Made by a program: the position numbers and the translations under genes. The notes below the pieces were generated by a model. It was not told where the DNA came from, made no database searches, and worked only from the letters and a program-made list of their open reading frames with translations. Positions 12,591 to 24,229 of a DNA stretch of 64,000 nucleotides are shown piece by piece (within the stretch, counting starts at the first letter, position 1; each line of letters opens with the position of its first letter). The stretch is from Fragilaria crotonensis (lineage: Eukaryota; Bacillariophyta; Fragilariophyceae; Fragilariales; Fragilariaceae): NCBI GenBank assembly GCA_022925895.1, contig JAKSYS010000134.1:44946-108945 (forward strand). Reading direction: 5' to 3'.

Positions 12591-13184
12591 TCATCTATCC
12601 CTTTCCTGCCTTGTCGAGGAATCCACGATTTCGGGACTTCTAGCAGTGTCGTCCACCTGTGCCGTCGCAATCCCCGGCAAGTACTCTGCTGGTCTGTGTT
12701 GTTTCTTCGAAATGTGTAGATAATTGAGCGCAATGTCACTGAGTTCAATACAAACGGCCAGAACCACGACAAGAGTCCCTAAAATCCATCGTCCATAGGC
12801 AATGGTCGCACCCACCCCGGCCACCGTCCATAGACCAGCCGCCGACGTGAGGCCCCGAATATTGCCATTCATCTGAATGATGGCTCCTCCACCCAAAAAT
12901 CCCACACCGGCCGCAATACCCGCCAGAATCCGATCTGGATTTTGGGCAATATACGTTGCATTCGTCTCTCGTGCCTTGGTATTCTGTTCCGACAGGGCCA
13001 AGACGGCCGTCACCACAAACAAACATGCGCCCGCTCCCACCATCATGTGTGTCCGAATCCCAGCCGACGAACGGTGACGTGATTCTCGATCCCAACCCAC
13101 AATCCCACCCAAGGCGGCGGAACCCAATACTCGTGCCAGTGCCGTCCATTCGGTGACATTGGTATTCTTGTCAATGTTTGACAT
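12591..13184 (-). CDS. MgtC/SapB-family membrane protein, copy 1
   Basis: The product is 197 residues in a single exon, starting at the ATG at 13182-13184 (MSNIDKN). The family signature is clear: LGGIVGWDRESRHRSSAGIR, then THMMVGAGACLFVV, then PDRILAGIAAGVGFLGGGAII, then IRGLTSAAGLWTVAGVGATI. This implies four or five transmembrane helices of the MgtC N-terminal domain. Bacterial MgtC is linked to magnesium limitation and virulence; the biochemical role of the family is unsettled, and nothing here shows what it does in this cell. The C-terminal tail (about 45 residues, hydrophilic) is short and unlike the bacterial ACT-like domain. It has the same orientation and exactly the same length as the copy at 14096-14689, so they are tandem paralogues. 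No organelle signal is visible. Confidence 0.92.
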   Translation of the reverse strand: MSNIDKNTNVTEWTALARVLGSAALGGIVGWDRESRHRSSAGIRTHMMVGAGACLFVVTAVLALSEQNTKARETNATYIAQNPDRILAGIAAGVGFLGGGAIIQMNGNIRGLTSAAGLWTVAGVGATIAYGRWILGTLVVVLAVCIELSDIALNYLHISKKQHRPAEYLPGIATAQVDDTARSPEIVDSSTRQERDR

Positions 13185-14095
13185 GTTTTGCGTGAATGGA
13201 TGTGAGTGAGTGGAAGATCTTGTTCCACACAAAGAGTTTGGAGTGGCGGTGATATGATTTACACACCTACCCTAGGAACTACTGCCTAATATAGGCAAGG
13301 AGTGTAGAGTGAACAAGATGCGCAATTGCTATTCAATGGCACACATACACGAATTGACATCACTCTGAATTGCACCCTTCTCACATTCCTTTGTGCTTGA
13401 TGTTCTGCAGGAATCCAAAAACGTTGTCAGAATCGGACCGTCAATCATTCGAAGGTCCAGTATCGTCGAATATGTCATACTAAAGTTCCATACTGTAATT
13501 CTTCATACATTGACGATTTTAAACAGAGGGAAGTCATCAGCGATCAACCATCGTATAGTCTTGTACGAGCTACGGTAGTACTGTACCACATTTGGTCAAA
13601 TAACTACGCATACGAAGCGGTGCGCCCGTAATTATAACATTACAATGCTATTCTCAAGATGAGAGCATAAGAGGTACATGTATGGACCGATACTCTTGAC
13701 AGAATGGCGTGGGAGGTAAAGGAACTTGTCATCTCTCTTTTCTTTCCAAACGACGATAAAATAGTCGAAATAAGAAGATCACATTATGAAGGCTCAGTTA
13801 ATTCATGCAAACTACTTTTAGTTGTTTGTAAAATGATTGTACCTCTACTAGTACTCCGTGTACTAAGTTACTCAAGCGACGAATCCCAGTCCAAATGGGA
13901 ATGCGTCGCAGAGGTTACGTCTTGAAAAGGACCACATACCACTGATGTAACTGCGAGTACACTTTCGTTGAATGGAATAGATCTGACAACTGCAACCAGC
14001 GCACCTGGTTCATGTCCATGGCAACTCAATAACGTGGCGCTCCTCGTGTGGTTACTGGTCAACAGAAATGTCGAGCTGTTACTCGAAATAATGAT
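13185..14095. other. Spacer between the tandem MgtC-family genes
   Basis: The region carries the promoter side of copy 1 and the 3' side of copy 2. Short frames such as 13704-13925 have no recognisable features, and no repeat was seen. Confidence 0.5.
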
Positions 14096-14689
14096 TCATA
14101 CTTTGTCCCTGTCACTCTTTATTGAGGAATCCAGAATTTCGGGGCTTCTGACAGTACTTTCCACACCTACCGGCTCAGCACCAGGCGAAGTCTCGGTTGG
14201 TCGAAATGGTGCCTTCGATATCTTGAGGTAATTGAGCACAATATCACTGAGTTCAATACAAACCGTCAGAATCACGGCAAGAGACCCCAAAATCCATCTT
14301 CCATAGGCTATTGTCGCACCGATGCCCGCCACAGTCCAAAGACCAGCAGCTGTGGTGAGGCCCCGAATGGTGCCGTTCGTCTTGATAATGACACCTCCAC
14401 CCAGAAATCCCACACCTGTCGCAATGCCTGCCAAAATACGATCTGGATTTGCCGCAAGATACGGTAGATTCGCCTCTTTTGCCTTGGCATTCTGTTCCGC
14501 AAAGGCCAAGACGGCCGTCACCACAAACAGACATGCGCCCGCTCCGACCATCATGTGTGTCCGAATCCCTGCGGACGAACGGTGACGCGACTCCCGATCC
14601 CATCCCACAATCCCACCCAACACGGCCGAACCCAACACTCGCAATATCGCCGTCCATTCCGTCACATCGGCGTTACTGCTGCTGGACAT
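14096..14689 (-). CDS. MgtC/SapB-family membrane protein, copy 2
   Basis: The product is 197 residues, starting at the ATG at 14687-14689 (MSSSSNADVTEW). The open frame extends to 14965 but the upstream residues are not protein-like. It aligns with copy 1 without gaps through the membrane core (GGIVGWDRESRHRSSAGIR and PDRILAGIATGVGFLGGG are near-identical). Differences concentrate at both ends and in the tail. Codon-level similarity is also high, suggesting a fairly recent tandem duplication or gene conversion. Its upstream side is shared head-to-head with the DUF6824 gene at 15427. The cellular role is unknown; ion homeostasis is only an inference from the family. Confidence 0.92.
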   Translation of the reverse strand: MSSSSNADVTEWTAILRVLGSAVLGGIVGWDRESRHRSSAGIRTHMMVGAGACLFVVTAVLAFAEQNAKAKEANLPYLAANPDRILAGIATGVGFLGGGVIIKTNGTIRGLTTAAGLWTVAGIGATIAYGRWILGSLAVILTVCIELSDIVLNYLKISKAPFRPTETSPGAEPVGVESTVRSPEILDSSIKSDRDKV

Positions 14690-15426
14690 GATGTGTGGTT
14701 GTGTGGACTTGTTCGACAAAGTGTCTGTGTTGTATTGATTTATACGGTATGTGCAGTTCGGTCGTTGGTGCTTTCTGACATGCTGAGAGTATTTCAGGGA
14801 GACTTTTACAGCGTGTTTTCGGAGTGTATCATACTTGTCCGAATTGATGTTACTTAATGAGCATCTGACTTGATTCTTGATTCTACGCTTCTCGTTTCTC
14901 ATAGAGCCCTGGTAGTAGTACTGGAGTACATGGATGTCGTGTACTGATACATATAGAGGTGCCAAGAGTTACGAGTTACGAAGCGCCCTTTCCCTGCCAC
15001 TTGGCACGTACCCAGTAGAGCTATACCAGTACTCCGTACTCCAGTAGATTACGATGTGCTGTGCGCGCGTACCTGCATTGGTCCTATGAAAACAGTTAAG
15101 TATATATATCACGTGAAAACGGAGTAAGAAATCTCCAGATTTCGGTGAACATATTCCGGGTAAGGCAGACAGTACAAAATGTACGTTGCACCGCCTTCGA
15201 ATTTTCTCGACATGATTTTTGAGACGACGTCTACTGTAATCACGCATACAGAAGTTCGAGCACAAAATAACGTCTTTGTTGACCCAAGGGAACCTGTTAG
15301 AATCTGGAGAGGGTTGTTACTGACGACTGTCAACTGTCGTCCTGTTAATCCATCGCACACCCACAGCACAACCGAGCTGAGCAGGTCATTTGAAGGTGTG
15401 GTAAGCGTTGACAGACTGCAGCAAGA
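14690..15426. promoter_or_regulatory. Divergent intergenic region with TATA run and CACGTG box
   Basis: This 737-bp space separates two head-to-head genes, MgtC copy 2 (-) and DUF6824 (+). TATATATAT occurs at 15101-15109, immediately followed by a palindromic CACGTG at 15110-15115, a bHLH/bZIP-type site. It lies about 310 bp before the DUF6824 ATG, so its use as a promoter is an inference. Confidence 0.35.
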
Positions 15427-16794
15427 ATGTCTAGCGAAATCCCAACAACAGATGAAAACGGCCAGGAAGTGGTCGACATTCACGACCCGAGGGATGCTGA
15501 TGTACTTTGCGGAAGAGGTGGTGCTGCCCTTAGACATCCTGGCAACCAGACTTATCGCCGATTGGTGCACTTGAATAAGGGTTTGTACATTACCTGTCTT
15601 AAAGCTGAAAAATTGAAGATTTCGCGCAGTATTGTTACTGCAATTCGAGAACAAGATGGAAGATTTTTGGAGCGAAACACGAAGAAGGGCACGTGGTACG
15701 ATATAGGCGACAAGAAAGCCATTGAAAAGACGTCCCAGGCCTTGAGAGAAGGACAGCCAAAGTTGCGGCAAAAAATTGTAGAACTTGGCGGTGGAGCCGC
15801 TGGCGCAGCAGCCCTGCTTGAAAACCAGTTTCCCGATGCCTCCTCCATGTACCAAATCTCGACTAATACGAACTCGCCACACCAGCAAACCTTGACCCAA
15901 GAGCAGCAGCAACAGCTGATAAATGAGCAGACCATATCCAACATGCAGCAGAGGATGATGGGTTCCATGCCTGACACGACGCCACAACAATTGAACCAAA
16001 CCCGGAACGAGAACCAAAATTTCATGCACCAAGGCTTTCACCCTCAAATGTCGGATACGGAAACGGCAATTTCCACGATTCTCGAAGAGTCGGCTAACTT
16101 TCACGAATCGATCTCACAAATCAATGTAGAATTGCCGCAATCTGGAGATGCTGAGGCCGGACTCCACCAGAACTTATCCACATTCAGCCTCATGTCGGAC
16201 TTTTCGAATTTCCGTGCGGCTGATTCAACAAGCCCCACGGATATCCCCCCTCCACCAAATTACCTATATTCGCCCAATAGTCTCATGTCTCCGGCAAGCT
16301 TTTCCTCTGGCATGTCTGCCGGAGTGCCACCCGGGGACCGTCGCAAGCATTTTGCTCGCATGAAGTATTCACGCCCTCCGAGCGGTCGATCCAACCCTAC
16401 TGGAGCCCCTGGTGGAAACAATAATGGAAGCCATCGACAAATGTACTCGAGCAACAAACAGCTGTACGCATCCAATAAATCCCTTGATGGCATGCCGGAC
16501 TTTTATCCCGTGGAATCAAATCAATCGCTCTATTCCACTGTATCGGCTATCGAGAATACTACCATGAATGGAACCGGCCCCGACGCTGTGGCCAGTGTCT
16601 TTGAATCTCGTCGATCCATCATGTCGGGAATGAGTAAGATTTCGGATCACAGTGATATGAACTCCATCTTTTCGGATTTATCGAAAAAGATTGGGAACGT
16701 TTCGACTCGATCCATCGCCATGTCGGAACTTTCGAACATGGACGATCGTATGGAGGATGTGGATCCAGAATGCATTCCAAGTTATTACTTTTGA
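15427..16794 (+). CDS. DUF6824 (CGRG-type) domain protein
   Basis: The product is 455 residues in a single exon. Residues about 20-112 form the domain common in diatom proteins and named DUF6824: DADVLCGRGGAALRHPGNQTY, then a basic stretch with SRSIVTAIREQDGRFLERN, then GTWYDIGDKKAIEKTSQALRE. The rest is low complexity: Gln-rich (about 155-185), then Ser/Asn/Met-rich with repeated MS and SDLS clusters. The architecture of one small basic domain plus a long disordered tail suggests a nuclear regulator. That is inference, since I know of no demonstrated function. A related, more divergent protein lies at 60753-61865. The ATG is the first in frame before the domain. Confidence 0.88.
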   Translation: MSSEIPTTDENGQEVVDIHDPRDADVLCGRGGAALRHPGNQTYRRLVHLNKGLYITCLKAEKLKISRSIVTAIREQDGRFLERNTKKGTWYDIGDKKAIEKTSQALREGQPKLRQKIVELGGGAAGAAALLENQFPDASSMYQISTNTNSPHQQTLTQEQQQQLINEQTISNMQQRMMGSMPDTTPQQLNQTRNENQNFMHQGFHPQMSDTETAISTILEESANFHESISQINVELPQSGDAEAGLHQNLSTFSLMSDFSNFRAADSTSPTDIPPPPNYLYSPNSLMSPASFSSGMSAGVPPGDRRKHFARMKYSRPPSGRSNPTGAPGGNNNGSHRQMYSSNKQLYASNKSLDGMPDFYPVESNQSLYSTVSAIENTTMNGTGPDAVASVFESRRSIMSGMSKISDHSDMNSIFSDLSKKIGNVSTRSIAMSELSNMDDRMEDVDPECIPSYYF

Positions 16795-18479
16795 AGCCTA
16801 TCCATTCCATGTTCCGAATTGCGTCTTTAATTGTTTGAAACAAACCAGACTGCTGTCATATTAACTAGGAACGATGGAAGGGCGGGCAAGGAAAACATTG
16901 ACGAGAAGAAGAAAAAACTCATCGTATAAATGTAACTTGTATCATGTGCAATTAGTAAGCTGCGCCGGTGATTAGATGGAGTTGCAAGATCTGAATGCGC
17001 CTCTTGTTATGTGACGATGTGAAGAATGCTAGTTTCTAGGTAGCCGTTCAGTATCAGACAACAACCCTACGATTACTATCAGCAACCTCGTAGTAATTGC
17101 AAAATTGTGCCACCCTTCCAGTATCAAACGATGTTCCGATTTCGCCCTTTTTCACCAGCCGCAGAAACAGGTTTCGTGAGAATCCGTCAACGAACAAGAG
17201 AACACCCGCCGCTGTATAGGCACGCAATTCATGGGCGAGAATGAAACAAAGAACCGTCAATATCTTGGCTATAATCTATAGAATGTATTGTGGGCCTACA
17301 TGCCCGTCAGGCGGACTAACATTTATAATGCTTTCATAGATCATTGGTGGCATCACCAGCAACATTAGCTTATAGTCGGCCTATCCACTCATTTCCGTTT
17401 GCGACGCGACCTACCTCAATCAGAGACGGGATTCGTTCCATTGTTAGTTACCAAATGGCACTGATCAACTAATCTTTTTCAACGCAATGGCGTAATTGTG
17501 GAGCGATTGCTAAATACTTCCTGGTAAGTCGTACTGGCTTTGATCCTGCATCGCAGTGCGGAGCGGCATTGCGCTTGCGCTCCTATCGTACGGCCAACAC
17601 GCCAACACCCAAAAATACTGTATAAACTTTTACTACTACGACCTGGTACCGTTATATCCCAGCATACGCTCGAGGACTGACCGTTCCTGTACATGGACTG
17701 GTACCATGTACTGGTACTGGTGTTCAGTTTTGCTTCCTGTAAAAGCACATGGTCATACAGCATACAGTACCTGGTACCAGTAGTGCCAGAAGAAAAACGT
17801 TCGATGCTCGGAGTCGAAGTGTGTCTTGTCACAAAAACCATGTGGTATGGGACTTAAGAATATGTGTCTTGGAACGGAGCTGCAAACACGAACTGTCCGT
17901 TCCTTCAACGGAATCCGAACTTCATATAGTCGAATTGTATATTCCCTAAATGGTTTATGTATCACTTCTTTTCGGCTAATTTTATGTGTGGATATTGGAC
18001 ATCGATCATAACCATGTGTTAAAAGGCGTATAGGATGTTTTCATCGAGCATGAGCACACATTTAAATGTAACGGTTTTCGGCGTGCTGTCGCCGCTTGCA
18101 AGACTTGATACATACGATATTCGCCATGACTTTGCAGTACTATCGCAGTTTTAAGACCGCACAGTAGTGATATCATCCTTCCAAAAAGAATGCAGCGATG
18201 ACCCAATTACATGACATCTTGAAGCTGAGTAATATGGTGACAGTGCACCTGAAAGGCATCTGTTCATCTTCACAACGACTGCCAATGGCCGACTAAATTA
18301 CTTGCACGCCAGTGAATTGGAAAATCTATGGTCTATATGGATCTATTTAAAAGGATGAGTTGAGTTGGTGATCATTGGGAGGAGTCGTCGTTGTTCGGTG
18401 TATTGTACCATGTACCAGGAAGTAGTATACAGATGGACTCGTTACAGACAAAAATGAGAAAGCGTAGCACCTGTCGTTC
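16795..18479. other. Intergenic, 1.7 kb, no gene recognised
   Basis: Only short, unconvincing frames occur here. GTAC/GGTACC-rich sequence lies around 17640-17780. No terminal inverted repeats or RNA genes were seen. Confidence 0.5.
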
Positions 18480-18815
18480 TCAGATGAGTCTTGCCTTCTT
18501 CACTGGCAAAGCCGCAACTCCTTCGTAGTGCAAGGTTCGCTTGTCACCGCATGAGTGTCGTTGCAAGCACTCTTGGAAGCATGGACTTGCTCGAAGTTCC
18601 TGTTCCATCTTCTCCATAAGCAATTGCTTCCTGTGCATGGCGATAGCATGTCGAAGTTGATTCTGAATGTCGTTAATTTCATCTCGAGAGTAATAAAGGG
18701 TGCTCTTGAGTCCAGAATCAAGTGGTTGGAATTCGTTGATTTCGACGTAAGGAGTGAAGCTTACTCGCTTTCGGTGGCGACCAGAGTCGATGCTTCGGCA
18801 CAGTGAGAGACTCAT
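18480..18815 (-). CDS. Small conserved-looking protein of unknown function (111 aa)
   Basis: The frame is complete, starting at the ATG at 18813-18815 (MSLSLCRSID). The centre has KRVSFTPYVEINEF, then LYYSRDEINDI, then a basic, probably helical stretch (residues about 50-75, QLRHAIAMHRKQLL). The pattern V-x-F-x-x-x-V-x-x-x-E, then (W/Y)YS-x-x-E-(I/L)-x-x-I, recurs in many uncharacterised diatom proteins, as I recall. No catalytic motif or membrane segment is present. Four cysteines in the C-terminal third (FQECLQRHSCGDK) are notable. An intron or further exon cannot be excluded. Confidence 0.6.
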   Translation of the reverse strand: MSLSLCRSIDSGRHRKRVSFTPYVEINEFQPLDSGLKSTLYYSRDEINDIQNQLRHAIAMHRKQLLMEKMEQELRASPCFQECLQRHSCGDKRTLHYEGVAALPVKKARLI

Positions 18816-19350
18816 TATTATTAGTGAGGATGGCAGATTTTATGTGATGTTTTTGTGCGGCAGGATTTGGGTAAATCTCCGAGTAGCCTCAAGTAGTTGT
18901 GAATCTTGTTGGTGGTTGCGAGCCAGCGCAAAAGTACCCCAACGGTGCCAATCGTGAAAGACGATGTCTCATGTGTCGGAGTCAAACAGGCCCTTTGTAG
19001 TTGCATGTCTGACGCTGGTGCTCGCTAGCTGAGTACTATCATTCCACGTGAGTTCTACTCACGAAAACGGTAACGGATTCAAATTGAAGTCAGTCGGACT
19101 GATGCATTGTACTAAATGGTACAAGTACTGCAGAACGTTGATATAGACGAAGACGATACGTGTAGCACGCGTACGCACTGTACTGAACCGGATGTTGATC
19201 TTGTTTTTTAATCGTTTGAACAGCTTGCAACAGAGTACTGGAGTACCATGTCTACACAACTTCGATGGTGTTCTCGTCAGACGCGACGTATCATGATTGC
19301 AATGTGCGACTGAAGTCCTTCATGTTCTGCGCACAGCGTACTTGTCCATC
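18816..19350. other. Intergenic upstream of the nested transposons
   Basis: No gene was seen. The region ends at the TAA target duplication of the Harbinger element. Confidence 0.5.
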
Positions 19351-21834
19351 TAAGGCCGGTGCTTTCAGCCAACAAAACGTTTTCCCAAGACGAGCATGCA
19401 CGTTTTGTCTTTGCGGAAACTCAAAAAATGGTCCTTGCAGTCATACTCCCTAGAATTAATTACAAAGCAGACGACTTGGACTGCTATTTATGTTTTACAT
19501 ATTGGCATGTATAAGAGTATTAGAAATTTGGCGTTGAATCGATTTCAGTACAAAAGATACTAAAGTTATCATGTGGTTCAGTAGAGCTTTATTGGCAGAA
19601 TCTTCGACACATCATGCAAGTATCATACGTCGAAGAACAAAATTTCCGCCATGAGCAAATCCACAAAAAACCGGTCGAAACGGTCGACCAACATATCGGG
19701 CGGACTCCAAAAAGAGATACAGGCACTCATTGCGTATGCCTGCTATGATTCGCCTTCTCTGATCCGGCGAGGAGGGTCTCTGGGGGAGAGCGCGATCGAA
19801 AACAAGATGACTTCCATCTTCTATGGAGAAGGTGCAAATGGCGCCGACCCAAACTTGATCACGTACGACGATCAGTTTTTGCTCGGCTTGAACAAATTCA
19901 AGGGGCTCTACACGCAGTCGGTACATGCGGCCGCAGGAGGGCCAACTTCATCCACTGGAGAAGTGATTCTTTCGATTCCAGCTTTTTTACACCGCCACAA
20001 GAAGCTCTTTATCTACGTTGGTGAGGGTTCGATTGATAAGGCGATACTGTCGCAAAAGTCACTGCTTTCGGTTGGAGAGAAGATTTCGGGCCGCACGCTT
20101 CATCGCAATGCCAAGACGGTCTTGTGCAATTGCAAGAAGATGATGGCGATTGTAACGAGAAAAGGTTCGCCGTATAGAGATGGAAAGTTTCCATCCGGAA
20201 CGAACTGGGAGGACTATATATTGTGGTGCCTCATCGAAATGGGCAAGGAATGCGATCGTGCGGAAGCGGAGAAGATAGATTCTGTTGTCGTCGACGCCAC
20301 CAATAGAAACGTCGTCGAAGGGGAGAAGGCAAACGGACGAGCACGAGGAGGAGATGTTGGATTCTTGGGCGAGGACGACAACGAGCAGAATGATACACCA
20401 AGCATACTTGCCAACTCAAGCGAAGATTCAGACGAGGCGGACCGGTACCCAGATAAGACGTTCTTTCGGTGTGGTGTCGGCTTTCTTGCGTGGGCCCTAT
20501 GGGGCACATACCAATCCACAATAGTGCTTGCATGCAATCAGATTCGTTCGGCGACCTCAAAAAAATGCGTCGGTCGGCAGAAACGTAGCGTCTCGTGCGC
20601 AGATGCGCAAGTTGATGATTGCAGAATGTGCGGCGAGTGTCGATAACCGTCGAGGAAGGAAGCGTCGCGTCACTGAGGATGAAGTGCTGCCTGTGCCTGC
20701 ACCGTTAGTCGATTCGTCCAGCAAGTTGATTCTTGCCAAGACGTTGCAATATTTGAACGCCGATTCCTTGGAAAGGAAAGGCAGAAGAACGCACAATACA
20801 TGATTAGAAGCGTTCGTGACAAGTTGACTGCGCGTCGTCGGAACGAGGATTCGATTCTGCGAGAGCTCGATCGATTTGCGAAACATAAGAAGAAGCCTGG
20901 TGAGGCTTTGATCAACAAACGTGATGCGCTTGAAATAGAAATCGCGTCCCTCGAAGAAAAGCTCGACGGGTTGCAAAGTGACGAATGTCGTCGACACAGC
21001 GACATGCTCAAGGAACGAAGCTTGGAGATTCTTGCAACGTCGTCTTCATCGGATGCGGCGACAACGATTGCTAGAAGTGATAACAACAATCAATCCTCCT
21101 CTGCGGATTCGGCCGATGACGATGAGGATGACGTTGTTGATGTAACTCCGGCGGCGGCCGCGGCGATGCATACGATCGTCAACGAAGGATGGTGTATTGA
21201 ATGCAATACACCATCAAATCACTCGTGCCGCAAGTGCAAGAAGTGTGTTTGCTCGTTGCATCTAAGGGTGCCAAAACCAAGTCGGCTCTTGGATATGAAA
21301 AACCAATCATCTTTGATATGATATTTTTTTGCTCATAATGTTTACCTAAAATACAGGTAAAAACTTAGGACTAAAGAGCTTGTACATCATGTGTATGAAG
21401 TGGGTTTCCTCGTATTTCCTGAACTCGGAAATTTCTTTTTCCTGAATTTTTCATCTCTTGCATAGGATCTCGTACTTTGTATTCCTGAGCTCCAAAATTT
21501 CAAATCCTGAAATTCAATGACTCATTTTAACTAGCTTCCAAGTGGAATTCCTGAGCTTTGGGACTCGAAATATCTGAACTATACCACTTCTTCATTTGTG
21601 ATCATGAATTTCAATTCCTGAATTTGACATCCGAAAAGAAGAAGGTTGCTGTGTAGTGTGTATGAAGTAATCACCACAGTAGTTCTGAGCTGACATTGTT
21701 CATATAATTGACATACATGTCACACATTTTAACTTTTGTTGGATATTAGTGTTAATGTGCCTATTCGTGTGGCTTTGATGAAGCATTCTACTATTCATAC
21801 TAAGTGTCTGATCAATTCTAAACTGCCTCCACTT

Positions 21835-23444
21835 TCACTTCACTGTAGACAAGTTCAGAAGCAAGATGCCTGGAGTAGTTATCATCCTCCTCATCAGAGT
21901 TGTCGTCAAATACATCCATGCGCTTGTGTGGGCATTTCTTACCCTTGTCATCAAATTGTTTCCTGACCCCCTGGCCAGACTCCTTTTCCTTCTCGACAGA
22001 AACATTTTTAGTAGTTCCTGGTTGAATGTTTGGGCTGATTTCTTTCTATCATTCTTGATGGCCATGTATAATTCATCGTATTTCCTCATTCCAGCCTGTG
22101 ACCAACCACAGCCTCCCCCATTATCATGAGCGAGCACCCTTGTTCCTGGAGAATGTGTAAGGTGGTGGCTGCAGAACATGAGAAAAGATTGGTCAGAATT
22201 TAGGATGTGGTTTTTTCATTTCACTTATCATAGTGTAACTTACGGGTAGGTTTTGTTGTCCTCATCTGTCAATGTACCGATTTGATGTTTCCAACAAGTG
22301 ATAACAAAACAAGTCAGTTCCTTGTTGTTTGTTCTGTGACAAACCACTCGGATAAACTTACCATTTTCTCTGTCTTTACTAATTCGGCAAACCACCTCTT
22401 CCCATAGTTGATCAGGCACCGCAAAATGAATGCTTCATCACTTATGGACAGGATTTTCTTGCTCCATACTTTCCTGTCAGTTGTTGCACAGTGGTTCTCC
22501 ATGTTGTTGATAATGTTATTCCAGTTGCTGCTGCCGAGTAAATGTCTATGATTTGGGCATTGTAGCAGATGTTATCCCTCATCTTGAGGAGGTAACTGGT
22601 TTCATCCTTGCATCCACTGTACAGGCTGTGTCCATACGTTCCTAAATGGGAAGTGAATCCTCTGAATGCAAGGTGTTTGATGTTGAAAGCAAGTGGGTGT
22701 GAGTATGCTCGGACTTGGCAAAGTTACATCCACTTCAAATCCTCACCTTTGAATTTCATTTGCATGTTTTTATTGCATTGTTCGAAGATCAGTGTGTGTT
22801 TTTACAAGTATTCTCCACATCCCAAGCCACCAGTTTTGGGTTCCTCGAATGTTTGTGTGCTTCATGATAAAGCCACAAAGTGTTTTCTCATCTTCACTGG
22901 AATGAGAATGATAGTCTTTTGATAGAACTTCCAAATAGAGAACACGTGTTTTTTCATGCAAGTCTTGATCATACTGATTTGATTCTCTTCTGAGATTTCC
23001 GTCATGCTCATGTCCATTAAGCTGCTTAGCCCTGGAACCGATGATGTTAGTTGGCTGTCACTTGATTCCCGACTTTAATAGTTGAAGGTAGGGATGGTGG
23101 ATTTCTGTATGCATGCTTCCAATAGTTGAAGGTAGGGATGGTGGATTTCCGTATGCATGCCTCCATCCTTGTTTTGCATCCATTTTCTGTGGCACCAACT
23201 CCTCTTCCTCCTCGTTGTCACTTTGAATCAGATCATTGGGATCTGTGGTCACTTGTTGCACGCCTTTATGAACTCTCCTTTGTTTCCTAGAGCTGGGCTT
23301 TAAGGCAGTGATGCCTGCTGCTGTTTCCTGTGGCATTGATGCCATGGTCGTATTTGTGCTTGCTTGTTGTTGGAAAAACTTTTGATGGTGCACCAAATTT
23401 TGAACACTGGAAATCCTTTTTGTGGGATAGTATTTTGCGACCAT
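21835..23444 (-). pseudogene. Decayed ORFs inside the TA-flanked element
   Basis: Separate minus-strand frames at 21835-22179 (GGGCGWSQAGMRKYDELYMA, a motif type I recall from diatom repeat-encoded proteins), 22314-22502 (LRCLINYGKRWFAELV) and 23058-23444 (Gln/Ser/Glu-rich) may be parts of one former gene. In-frame stops separate them. A 44-bp tandem duplication occurs at 23077-23120/23121-23164. No family is assigned. Confidence 0.35.
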
Positions 23445-23616
23445 TTGAATTTTGTACCAAGTACCAAGTTCGTAGGTAGGTTCTACACATTCATGCAGAG
23501 GTTTTGAATTTTGAATTCATACCACACCCCTTCATTTTTACATACACCAAAAATGTACCAAAAGTACATGTACAATTTGAATGCATGCTTTCCCAAAATT
23601 CTGTGCTGGTGTGCAG

Positions 23617-24031
23617 CAGTGCATGACATCTGAGATAAAACGGTACCAAGCCGCAGCCGGCCAAATTTTGCAGAGGCTTTGGCCGCAGCCGGCCGTATGC
23701 CAATATGTGAGCCTGGCCGTACCCGTCTGCAGTCCGACAGTCCCTGCCCGCACAGGGCCGCAGCCGGACTGTCCCTGCCCGTTCCCGGACCCGGCCGCAG
23801 TCGTAAGGAAGTACAGTACATAGTACAAACATAGTACACAGTACTGTACTGACAGTACGTTGTCAGCAACCACCGTACCCGTGAAAAATGACAGGTGATC
23901 CGCCCTTTACCCGCGATTGGCCGAAAAGTGATAGGAATCGACCGGGACAGAAATACATGGACCGCAGCCGCCCAAAATCACGGCTGGCCCGCGGTTTCCG
24001 GCCGGCTAACGGGCCCCAAGGTCATGCACTG
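23617..24031. mobile_element. GC-rich hAT-type MITE (415 bp) with 8-bp target duplication
   Basis: The terminal inverted repeat CAGTGCATGAC (23617-23627) is mirrored by GTCATGCACTG (24021-24031). The flanking 8 bp GTGTGCAG are duplicated exactly (23609-23616 and 24032-24039). An 8-bp duplication and a CAG-start terminus are typical of hAT elements. The interior is markedly richer in GC than the surroundings, with repeated GCCGCAGCCGGCC segments, and has no coding frame. It sits within the TA-flanked transposon. Confidence 0.85.
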
Positions 24032-24229
24032 GTGTGCAGTGAATCTGTGCCCTGTCATCTTTTGACATCTCATTTTCACTTCACTCGTCCTCTTCAAAAT
24101 GTTGTCCTCAAAGGCACCCCTGCTCTTCTGTTAAAACCCCTTCTGCCTGAAGAAGTTCAACAAGAAACCATTTTCCAATCAAGCAGCATATACACAGCAT
24201 ATTGATAGAAACATTGCGTGCTATAATTT

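Noticed and set aside
15109-16104. Long minus-strand frame opposite the DUF6824 gene
   Set aside because: It is antisense to a well-supported domain protein; its composition (Leu/Val/Ser/Cys) is what the reverse of that coding sequence gives.
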